From an uncultured Gammaproteobacteria bacterium (GTDB lineage Bacteria > Pseudomonadota > Gammaproteobacteria > GCA-001735895), in the NCBI GenBank assembly GCA_945787265.1, contig CALZHS010000063.1, positions 1-7,847 of the forward strand: a stretch of DNA of 7,847 nucleotides. Reading direction: 5' to 3'. A program made the translations under genes and the position numbers. Below, piece by piece: positions 1 to 4,978 of this stretch (positions within the stretch are counted from its first letter, which is position 1; each line of letters begins with the position of its first letter). Below the pieces are notes generated by a model. The model saw nothing but the letters and a program-made list of their open reading frames with translations. It made no database searches and had not been told where the DNA came from.

Positions 1-46
1 GGGTATACCCGGGTTACGCTCGACCGAATTTCGCGCGCCACCACTA

Positions 47-74
47 ATGGATTCCGGCTTTCGCCGGAATGACG
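47..74. repeat. REP-like hairpin repeat
   Basis: A perfect 8-bp inverted repeat, ATTCCGGC (51-58) and GCCGGAAT (63-70), closes on a TTTC tetraloop and is flanked by TGG and GAC. This matches the dispersed 'TGGATTCC-hairpin-GGAATGAC' repeat common between genes of many proteobacteria; read on the - strand it gives the familiar spurious peptide VIPAKAGIH. It is probably a non-autonomous REP/MITE-type element. Only one copy is seen in the window, so repetitiveness is inferred from family knowledge, not shown here. Confidence 0.75.
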
Positions 75-128
75 ACTGGTGGCCGCAGGTGGAAGCCCGG
101 AAATACCCATAGTATTGCTGTCAATTTA

Positions 129-181
129 ACCCATATGGGTGATGTGGATGTTTGATAAGCCTGTGTAGTATCGGGTGTAAT
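129..181 (+). promoter_or_regulatory. Candidate sigma-70 promoter with upstream palindrome
   Basis: TTGATA (152-157) and TGTAAT (176-181) are separated by 18 bp; each differs from the sigma-70 consensus at one position. The predicted transcript would begin near 188, giving a leader of only about 15 bases before the ATG at 204. A perfect 12-bp palindrome, ACCCATATGGGT (129-140), sits just upstream, centred roughly 54 bases before the predicted start, a position suited to a regulator site. The palindrome is seen directly; its role is inferred. Confidence 0.45.
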
Positions 182-203
182 TAAGGAACAGGGACGAGGT
201 GCC

Positions 204-464
204 ATGGAAATCTCCCCGCAAATTGAACCAACATCGACAGGTCGCCTTTTAACCTGCCTGGGTCTCGCTATCGATGAGACCAAGCTAATCAGGTCGATAA
301 ATGAGTCGAGAAAATTGTTTGCACAACTGGAAAAGGATGACCCTTCCTCGCACAGATTGCTTTTCCTGAAGAAAGAAATATCGAACCTTGAAGAGAGATT
401 GACAAAAATTCGGCGCAAGGCCAAAAGAATAAAAATTGTCGTCCATCTGGATAAATTTAAATAG
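204..464 (+). CDS. Small hypothetical protein, helical with basic C-terminus
   Basis: I do not recognise this 86-residue protein. A purine-rich GGGACGAGG precedes the ATG at a short distance (3-4 bases), and a good promoter-like pair lies just upstream, which together favour a real gene. Residues 1-20 look unstructured. Residues 25-50 and 53-77 look like two amphipathic helices separated by a DDPSS turn, the second with leucines/isoleucines at heptad-like spacing (LKKEISNLEERL), so a short coiled coil or helical hairpin is likely. The last 20 residues are strongly basic (RRKAKRIK), which could suit nucleic-acid or membrane-surface contact, but that is inference only. No signal peptide or membrane segment is present, so it is probably cytoplasmic. 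A 126-codon reading frame on the other strand runs through the REP hairpin and is taken as a shadow. Confidence 0.55.
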   Translation: MEISPQIEPTSTGRLLTCLGLAIDETKLIRSINESRKLFAQLEKDDPSSHRLLFLKKEISNLEERLTKIRRKAKRIKIVVHLDKFK

Positions 465-730
465 CCTGGGCCTGATTGGCCCGTTGGTGCTAGCCGATTA
501 ATGCACCGTCAAATCAGCCTTTAGCGCGCTTTCTAGTAACCTGGCTGGACCGGTATTAGAGACGTGTATCAACTTCGAAAAAAATCCCGTGAAGTATTCA
601 ATGGTGTTACTACTTGTCGATTAGATATTCAGGTTTTAGCCGGGGCCAGGCAAGTCCGGTTTGTGGAGCAATAGCGGTTTAGTATATTGTGTCGAAGCCT
701 ATGTCGATTGGTGAGTTTGCAGGTTTTTAA
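465..730. other. Intergenic region without a recognisable gene
   Basis: This 266-base gap holds no convincing reading frame. Just after the first small gene, GGGCC-TGATT-GGCCC (468-482) can form a 5-bp GC-rich hairpin, but no T-run follows, so it is at best a weak terminator. Complementary blocks CCTGG...CCGG (near 540) and CCGG..CCAGG (near 640) could pair over about 90 bases; I place little weight on this. The right end carries a weak promoter-like pair listed separately. Confidence 0.4.
661..688 (+). promoter_or_regulatory. Weak candidate promoter
   Basis: TTGTGG (661-666) and TATATT (683-688) are 16 bp apart, 43 bases upstream of the ATG at 731. The -10 element is good (5 of 6); the -35 matches at only 3 of 6. 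It would give a leader of about 35 bases for the 65-residue protein. Confidence 0.25.
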
Positions 731-928
731 ATGAACATCGAAGCAGAGACAAAGAGGATTCATGATTTTGTCGCCAGGGGCAATTATCATGCGGCCTACA
801 ATATCGCACTTTCCGGGTTAAATGCATGTCGGCGGGCCAATGACCAGGCGGGGACGGACCTGTTTATCGAGGTCATCAGGGGCGTCGTCGATTCGCTGGC
901 AAAAGAATTTGGAAGCCAGTCGGAATAG
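731..928 (+). CDS. Small hypothetical protein, single TPR-like hairpin
   Basis: A 65-residue, probably soluble protein that I cannot assign to a named family. Residues 6-31 and 38-60 look like two helices joined by a short polar linker (RANDQAGT). The pattern GNYHAAYNIALSGL, followed by a polar turn with Gly/Thr and a second hydrophobic helix, resembles one tetratricopeptide-type helical hairpin; a single repeat is too short for a full TPR domain, so it may act as a dimer or adaptor. The ribosome site is weak (GCAGG at 720-724, about 6 bases before ATG). It ends 48 bases before the convergent azlD stop. It could be a lineage-specific small protein; a chance frame is possible but its protein-like composition argues against that. 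Confidence 0.5.
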   Translation: MNIEAETKRIHDFVARGNYHAAYNIALSGLNACRRANDQAGTDLFIEVIRGVVDSLAKEFGSQSE

Positions 929-940
929 TACTTTCGTCGA

Positions 941-954
941 CCCTGGAAACAGGG
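941..954. terminator. Weak hairpin between convergent genes
   Basis: CCCTG-GAAA-CAGGG forms a 5-bp GC-rich stem with a GNRA tetraloop in the 48-base gap between the small + strand gene and the azlD stop. There is no T-run on either side, so it is not a textbook intrinsic terminator. A second dyad, GATAAC-C-GTTATC (966-978), overlaps the last codons of azlD. Position suggests a transcription-end role; structure alone is weak evidence. Confidence 0.25.
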
Positions 955-976
955 GTAGTGACACCGATAACCGTTA

Positions 977-1288
977 TCAGCCAGCGTCGAGGTAGGGCCC
1001 ACCGAGCAATAGAACCGCCATGCCGGTCGCGGTTGCAAGTACGACGTTGTTGCTGCGCCACATGATCAATACCACGCAGGCCATCGCTACGATTTCACTG
1101 CTGCTGCCCTGCCTGACGGCCGGTGCCAGGATTGCCATGAAGGCGCAGCCGGGCAGTGCCTCGAGCACCGGCTGAATGCCACGAATGTGGCGCAACTGCA
1201 GGCCGATGAAATAACCGGTAATTCGGGTCAGGTAGACGATCACGGCGATCATCGCGATGGCGGCGAGGGTTGCGTTGGCTTCAACCAT
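977..1288 (-). CDS. azlD: AzlD-family branched-chain amino-acid transport subunit
   Basis: A 103-residue inner-membrane protein of the AzlD family (YgaH-like small subunit). With AzlC it is expected to form an exporter for branched-chain amino acids such as valine and leucine, as shown for YgaZ-YgaH in E. coli and BrnFE in Corynebacterium. Visible family traits are the LTRITGYFI segment near residues 20-28, the LEALPGCAFMAILAP segment near 42-56, and about four hydrophobic spans filling the chain; length is normal. Its ATG lies inside the end of azlC: the two share ATGGTTGA, an 8-nt overlap in different frames, which points to translational coupling and one transcript. No strong ribosome site of its own is visible, in keeping with coupling. 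Substrate is inferred from family, not from the sequence. Confidence 0.88.
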   Translation of the reverse strand: MVEANATLAAIAMIAVIVYLTRITGYFIGLQLRHIRGIQPVLEALPGCAFMAILAPAVRQGSSSEIVAMACVVLIMWRSNNVVLATATGMAVLLLGGPYLDAG

Positions 1289-1970
1289 AAGCGCGGCGCA
1301 CCTGCACTATCGAGACCACCATACCGGCCAGCACCGAGCCCAGCAGAATGAGGTAGTCTGCGACACCCAGTTCAAACAGGATAAGGGCAGCAACGCCGGC
1401 CACGATCCAGGGCGTCGGTGGTGATTTGGAGCCCTTGAAAAACAACATCATCATGGTGGCCATTACCAGTGGTCCGGCGAAATCGACCGCACCCAGGTCC
1501 AGGGTCGCAAACAGGTGCGCCGCATTTAATCCGATGAAGGTGGAACAGAGCCAGCTCGTCATCATCGACACGCCGTAACCGGTGACGTAGCCAAGGCGAT
1601 CGACGTCATCGTTCATGCGAAAGCTGTTAACGACCCCCGGGTCGTTGAGCAGGAACAGCCACAGGACGCGTCGCCTCAGGCTGTGACCATCGAAATGGTG
1701 CGTCATCGCCATCCCCAGCAACAGGTTGCGCGAACTAACCAGCGCTACCGACAGTGCGATGGTGCCGAGCGGTAAGGGTGCCTGCCAGAATTCGAGCGCC
1801 GCGAACTGGCCGGAGGCCGTGAAAACGGAGGCACTCATTAGCATCGCGTGCCAGTTTTGAATGCCGATTGCGGCCGCGGCTATGCCGAACATCACGCCGA
1901 ATATAAAGGTCGAGATGAAATAGTCACCCGAGGTACGAATGCCAAGCAGTGCGCTGTGCCAGGTCGTCAT
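1281..1970 (-). CDS. azlC: AzlC-family branched-chain amino-acid permease
   Basis: The large subunit of the AzlC/AzlD exporter, an integral inner-membrane protein. The frame is open to 2186, but the family normally runs 220-250 residues and begins shortly before the first membrane span; the ATG at 1970 gives 229 residues. The added 72 residues have no membrane or conserved character. Hydrophobic spans lie near residues 17-37, 43-61, 68-90, 127-149, 164-178 and 187-222. Family motifs are VFTASGQFAALEF (49-61, the usual 'FaGssQf' block) and SSRNLLLG (79-86, the usual 'NlRhlL' block). The normally conserved 'TDE' after the third span reads NDPGVV (109-114), so the acidic E is lost. No clear Shine-Dalgarno precedes the chosen ATG; a 9-bp dyad lies 16-39 bases upstream. 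The cupin gene is divergent. Confidence 0.87.
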   Translation of the reverse strand: MTTWHSALLGIRTSGDYFISTFIFGVMFGIAAAAIGIQNWHAMLMSASVFTASGQFAALEFWQAPLPLGTIALSVALVSSRNLLLGMAMTHHFDGHSLRRRVLWLFLLNDPGVVNSFRMNDDVDRLGYVTGYGVSMMTSWLCSTFIGLNAAHLFATLDLGAVDFAGPLVMATMMMLFFKGSKSPPTPWIVAGVAALILFELGVADYLILLGSVLAGMVVSIVQVRRAYG

Positions 1971-1985
1971 GATGCGGGGCTTGCC

Positions 1986-2009
1986 GTTTTTACCGAGGTT
2001 GGTAAAAAC
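1986..2009. promoter_or_regulatory. 9-bp perfect dyad upstream of azlC
   Basis: GTTTTTACC (1986-1994) and GGTAAAAAC (2001-2009) form a perfect inverted repeat with a 6-bp centre, ending 16 bases before the azlC ATG. Symmetry, AT-rich arms and position fit a dimeric repressor operator in the azlC leader. As RNA it would be a hairpin without a following U-run, so a terminator is unlikely. The regulator is unknown; AzlB/Lrp-type control is typical of the family elsewhere, but no regulator gene is adjacent here. Confidence 0.45.
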
Positions 2010-2199
2010 ATAACCCCGGTTGCAGAGCACGTCATGTAGACGTACTCCATCAAGTCGCGCGACATAAGCGAAGCGGCGTTGGGTTGGCTGGACAATCTGA
2101 AAGACCCGGGCTCTTGTTGGTTTAACCTGAAGCCGCGACGATATCATAGGCGCCGTATCAGCCGCATTTATTTTCAAGCCCGACAATCGTCCTATCCGT

Positions 2200-2205
2200 T
2201 ATAAT
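2200..2205 (+). promoter_or_regulatory. Candidate -10 box of the cupin gene
   Basis: A consensus TATAAT lies 45 bases before the cupin ATG, so a transcript would start near 2212. No good -35 is seen at 16-18 bp; the nearest candidate, CCGACA (2180-2185), is only 14 bp away. Ribosome site GGAG (2237-2240) stands 9 bases before the ATG at 2250. Confidence 0.4.
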
Positions 2206-2249
2206 GCCAGTCCTGCAATATCCATTCGAGTCAGTCGGAGCGAAGCACC

Positions 2250-2609
2250 ATGCACAAGTATGGAATCAACGATTTACAGCACGACCTGGAGCCCTGGCCG
2301 TTCGATAACCCGGCCTCGGATTACCGGATACTGCGCGGTAAACCGCGCGCCTCGGGTCGGCTCGATTACGGTGCCAATGATGGTTCTCATCGCCTCGGAA
2401 TCTGGTCCTGTACCGAGGGCGCGTTCGAATGTACGGAACTCGGGGACGAGCTGCAGACTATTATTCGGGGTCGACTAACCCTGACCCGGGTCGGTGGTGA
2501 GACAATTTCCTGCGGTCCCGGGGACAGCATCTTCACGCGCAAAGGAGAACGCGTTATCTGGGATATCAGCGAGGACGTGACCAAGGTTTTCTTCACCGAC
2601 CTGAACTGA
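2250..2609 (+). CDS. Cupin_3-type small cupin protein
   Basis: A 119-residue soluble protein that is essentially one cupin domain of the cupin_3 / DUF861 group (relatives: EutQ tail, ureidoglycine aminohydrolase cupin). The core is visible in order: LGIWSCTEGAF (49-59), the first cupin strand pair with E67 and IIRGRLTL (71-78), then VGGETISCGPGDSIFTRKGE (81-100) carrying the GPGD turn, and W104 with the last strands (VTKVFF). Residues 1-45 form a polar lead-in. The usual His-rich metal set of classic cupins is absent, as is common in this subgroup, so catalysis cannot be assigned; a small-molecule binding or sugar/amine-related role is possible. A GGAG ribosome site supports the start. It is divergent from azlC and 81 bases upstream of the lipoprotein gene, with which it might be co-transcribed. 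Confidence 0.85.
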   Translation: MHKYGINDLQHDLEPWPFDNPASDYRILRGKPRASGRLDYGANDGSHRLGIWSCTEGAFECTELGDELQTIIRGRLTLTRVGGETISCGPGDSIFTRKGERVIWDISEDVTKVFFTDLN

Positions 2610-2690
2610 AACCCCGATTTCTGGTCTGATTTTCACACCAATATGATATGAGTCATGCTGGCGAGCCGGATTTTTTGCTTAGATAAAAAA

Positions 2691-3230
2691 ATGACACGAA
2701 CACTTAACACGATTCTGATCACGCTGGCGATATTGAGTGGTTGCGCGAGCAAACCGCCGGCGGCGATCAGCAAGGTTCCGGTCGATAATCCCTCGCTGGC
2801 GAGCGTGCGAATGGACATCGACGGTTTTATGGGTGCCGAGGTGCGCTGGGGTGGTGTTATCACCAAGGTGGAGAACAAGTCCAGTCAAACCTGGATCGAG
2901 CTGGTACGCCGTAAACTGTCCGAAAACGGCAAGCCGAGATCGAATGACAGGAGCGATGGACGCTTCATCGCAAGCTTCGAAGGTTTCATCGACCCGCTGG
3001 TGTACAAGGTTGGTCGACCATTAACCGTGGTTGGTACCATCGAAGGCAAGACCAGGCTGCCGATCGGAGAATATGATTACCTGTTCCCGATCGTGGCGGT
3101 GGAGGGATCTTACCTGTGGAAAGCCGAGTCCAGGACCCGTGACCCTTACTACTACCCGCCACCCTACTGGTACTATGACCTCCGGTATTACCATCACTGG
3201 CCCTATCACCGCCATCCACACTTTTACTGA
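2691..3230 (+). CDS. slp: Slp-family outer-membrane lipoprotein
   Basis: A 179-residue lipoprotein of the Slp family (starvation-inducible outer-membrane lipoprotein of E. coli). I chose the ATG at 2691 rather than 2655: it gives a normal signal, MTRTLNTILITLAILSGC, with the lipobox LSGC and acylated Cys18; the upstream 12 residues would put charged DKK before the signal. The ribosome site is poor for either start. The Slp core is clear: VRWGGVITKVENK (50-62), TWIELVRR, the GRFIASFEGFIDPLVY block (91-106), GRPLTVVGTIEG (109-120), and IGEYDYLFPIVAVE ending in SYLWK. Ser at +2 after Ala19 does not suggest inner-membrane retention, so outer-membrane placement is expected. Odd: residues 151-179 are a Tyr/His/Pro-rich tail (10 Tyr, 5 His, 2 Trp, 6 Pro in 29). 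Family role (envelope stability under starvation or acid stress) is only partly known. Confidence 0.9.
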   Translation: MTRTLNTILITLAILSGCASKPPAAISKVPVDNPSLASVRMDIDGFMGAEVRWGGVITKVENKSSQTWIELVRRKLSENGKPRSNDRSDGRFIASFEGFIDPLVYKVGRPLTVVGTIEGKTRLPIGEYDYLFPIVAVEGSYLWKAESRTRDPYYYPPPYWYYDLRYYHHWPYHRHPHFY

Positions 3231-3238
3231 AGTAAAAT

Positions 3239-3697
3239 TTAGCGAAAGGATTTTTTAAGCTGCTCTACTCGCTGTCGATTGACACCGCGGTCGCCATGAC
3301 CCACTCTCGAGGCCGAGCGCAGGTGAATTAGATTAGCTTCCCGGTCGACCCTGATTTCGAGGTCATCCTCGAATCTGAAAATTGCTGACGTGAAAGTGGC
3401 AGCGAGATAATTATCTTTTTCCTGCCGAATGCTGCCATTCATTTCACGAATGACTGATTTAAGCCGCGTCATAACATCGGCCGCATCGTCTGATGAAATT
3501 ACCAGTGGTTCGATAAAGTGATCAGCATCCGCCCTGAATTCACTGCAAACGCAGTTGGGTGTGCCTGGACATCGTGACAGTCGCCCCTCGACCAATCCAT
3601 TTGCCTCGTCGGATTTCGACATGAAGCCAAGTACAAACAAGGCCGCGATAACAAGCAGAATCAGGGTGATGGTTATGATTGCAATCATCTTCAACAT
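3239..3697 (-). CDS. DUF1499 membrane-anchored protein
   Basis: A 152-residue DUF1499-family protein of unknown function. The frame opens at 3751, but the ATG at 3697 has a good ribosome site (AGGGAA, 5 bases upstream) and puts a membrane anchor at residues 4-26 directly at the N-terminus. The family hallmarks are CPGTPNCVCS (43-52, three Cys) and the C-terminal block HLRSASRVGHGDRGVNRQRVEQL. The bulk after the anchor should lie in the periplasm, where the cysteines could pair or bind a ligand; that is inference. The gene ends 8 bases from the Slp stop, tail to tail, with no visible terminator between, so their transcripts probably overlap. A weak promoter-like pair on the - strand (TTAATC at 3857-3852, TATAGT at 3834-3829) lies upstream. 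Confidence 0.88.
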   Translation of the reverse strand: MLKMIAIITITLILLVIAALFVLGFMSKSDEANGLVEGRLSRCPGTPNCVCSEFRADADHFIEPLVISSDDAADVMTRLKSVIREMNGSIRQEKDNYLAATFTSAIFRFEDDLEIRVDREANLIHLRSASRVGHGDRGVNRQRVEQLKKSFR

Positions 3698-3839
3698 TGT
3701 GCTTCCCTGATTACAGGATAAGGACTGGTTTGCAGGGCAGGGCGGAACCATATCATCAGGTAACCAGGAACAGCAAACGGTCTTGAAATAACGGTTACAG
3801 CTATCTCGATTGATCGGGGTGCTTCTCCACTATACCCGC

Positions 3840-3947
3840 TTACTGCGTCTGGATTAAGACAATATCCCCGTCGATATCGCCAGTCGGAAAGTAACTTGCC
3901 AGATAGCCACCTTCCCGTATTCCGAAACGGAAGCGATGAATACCTGT
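3840..3947 (-). other. Open in-frame tail after the hydrolase stop
   Basis: Directly after the TAG of the hydrolase gene, the same frame stays open for 35 codons to a TAA at 3842-3840. The translation has protein-like composition (for example FGIREGGYLASYFPTGDIDG), with no ATG in it. It may be chance, a remnant of a longer C-terminus cut by a recent stop, or a readthrough extension. A chance open run of this length is not rare. The rest of the 3698-3947 gap shows nothing clear beyond the weak DUF1499 promoter. Confidence 0.25.
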
Positions 3948-4772
3948 CTATTCGAGATTTTCAAGGATAAATGATCCAAGCCCCGCGACATAGATCGATC
4001 TACTCACCAGGAATCCATCATTATGACCGCCACGCATTTCCAAAAACTGCTTTGCTTCAGGTGCAGCTTCGAAAACCTGGAGTCCCTCGGCAAACGGAAT
4101 GATCTCGTCATTTTTACTGTGTGCAACCAGGACCGGACAGGAAATATTCGCAATATAGCGGCTGGTGTCGTATTTGAAACTCGCAAGCCAGTGCACCGGC
4201 AAGAAAGGGTAAATCCGTTTTGCCATGGACGGAACCGAGGAAAAGCTGGATTCTACAATCAATGCGGCCGGGGTGTGCCTGCTGGCTAACCAGGCCGCAA
4301 TGGAAGCTCCCAGTGATCGACCAAAAATGATGATCTGATCGGCAGCAATGTTCCGGGTTTCGGTCAGGTATTTCCAGGCGGCCTCGGCGTCCCGGTAGGT
4401 TCCCTTTTCCGTGACTTTGCCCTCGCTTTGTCCATAACCTCGATAATCAATAATAAAAACATTAAGTCCGAGCTCGTGGAATATGCTGATTGACTCGAGG
4501 CGGTGGGAAATATTGCCGGCATTACCATGAAAAAACAGCAACGTGCCCCTGGCTGATTCATTCACAATAAACCAGCCGTGCAGTTTAATACCATCCCGGG
4601 TTGTAAATTCGACATCCTCGTAGCCGAGGCCGATATCTTCGGGAGTCGCAACGAGATTCCGACCCGGGATGTTCGGATAAAAAATCAGGCTTGATTGCTT
4701 GTAATAAACAAAGGCCATGATTGCGACATAGATTCCGGCGCCGAGGAGCAGCAGTTTCCAGATACTGGCCAT
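3948..4772 (-). CDS. Membrane-anchored alpha/beta hydrolase (Bem46/YfhR-like)
   Basis: A 274-residue serine hydrolase of the COG1073 / ABHD13-Bem46 type, probably an esterase, lipase or peptidase of unknown substrate. Residues 5-24 form an N-terminal membrane anchor followed by the family's SLIFYPN segment (28-34). The catalytic parts are all present: the oxyanion-loop HGN (82-84), IDYRGYGQSEG (108-118), nucleophile elbow GRSLG with Ser153, acid Asp222 in HSKNDEIIP, and His250 in GGHND. Length is normal for the group, so the stop at 3948 need not be a truncation, though the frame stays open for 35 more codons. A modest AGG lies upstream of the ATG. It is divergent from the acyltransferase gene across a dyad-rich gap and 250 bases upstream of DUF1499 on the same strand, too far to assume an operon. 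Confidence 0.9.
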   Translation of the reverse strand: MASIWKLLLLGAGIYVAIMAFVYYKQSSLIFYPNIPGRNLVATPEDIGLGYEDVEFTTRDGIKLHGWFIVNESARGTLLFFHGNAGNISHRLESISIFHELGLNVFIIDYRGYGQSEGKVTEKGTYRDAEAAWKYLTETRNIAADQIIIFGRSLGASIAAWLASRHTPAALIVESSFSSVPSMAKRIYPFLPVHWLASFKYDTSRYIANISCPVLVAHSKNDEIIPFAEGLQVFEAAPEAKQFLEMRGGHNDGFLVSRSIYVAGLGSFILENLE

Positions 4773-4864
4773 TTCAATGCCTGTTAAATCAGTTACCGCG
4801 GTAATGATATCCGAGATAGCCGCGATTTCACTAATGGCAAATGATCGCCAAAGGTTTAGTCGCA

Positions 4865-4951
4865 GTCGTGTAAAGCGCTTACGACCTGCAAAATCATTGT
4901 CAGCTTGCTGACCGCGGGTACTTGGGTATCATGGATCAACAACAATACCCA
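4865..4951. promoter_or_regulatory. Cluster of three dyads in a divergent promoter region
   Basis: The 206-base gap between the divergent hydrolase and acyltransferase genes holds three inverted repeats. The first, 4865-4885, has arms GTCG.GTAA and TTACGAC around a central AAGCGCTT (imperfect by one base). The second, 4899-4912, is GTCAGC-TT-GCTGAC (perfect). The third, TGGGTAT (4923-4929) with ATACCCA (4945-4951), has a 15-base spacer. A weak - strand box pair and TATCAT (4927-4932) on the + strand are possible promoter parts. Regulator sites controlling either gene are plausible; no binding protein is identifiable. Confidence 0.35.
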
Positions 4952-4978
4952 CGAATATCCAGCTAGCGGGGCGGTTCA

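Larger units (their letters stand above)
1971..2249. other. Divergent intergenic region, azlC / cupin
   Basis: This 279-base gap separates azlC from the divergent cupin gene. It holds the GTTTTTACC/GGTAAAAAC dyad near azlC and a TATAAT near the cupin gene. On the + strand the frame from 2040 to 2205 is open for about 54 codons after a TAG, with no ATG, and its translation is not recognised; on the - strand the azlC frame stays open to 2186. Neither is supported as a gene. No RNA gene is recognised. Confidence 0.4.

Noticed and set aside
44..424. 126-codon frame on the - strand
   Set aside because: It overlaps the 86-residue gene and its end is the translated REP hairpin (VIPAKAGIH); no ribosome site or recognisable domain.
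468..482. GGGCC-TGATT-GGCCC as an intrinsic terminator
   Set aside because: Stem of only 5 bp and no following T-run.
796..1061. Two - strand frames across the 65-residue gene and azlD
   Set aside because: They overlap genes with better support and their translations are Arg/Trp/Pro-rich shadow-type peptides.
1971..2186. 72-residue N-terminal extension of AzlC
   Set aside because: Not hydrophobic or family-like, exceeds normal AzlC length, and covers the dyad; treated as upstream DNA.
2737..3258. Overlapping frames within the slp gene on both strands
   Set aside because: Arg/Pro/Thr-rich shadows; the Slp frame has lipobox and conserved blocks.
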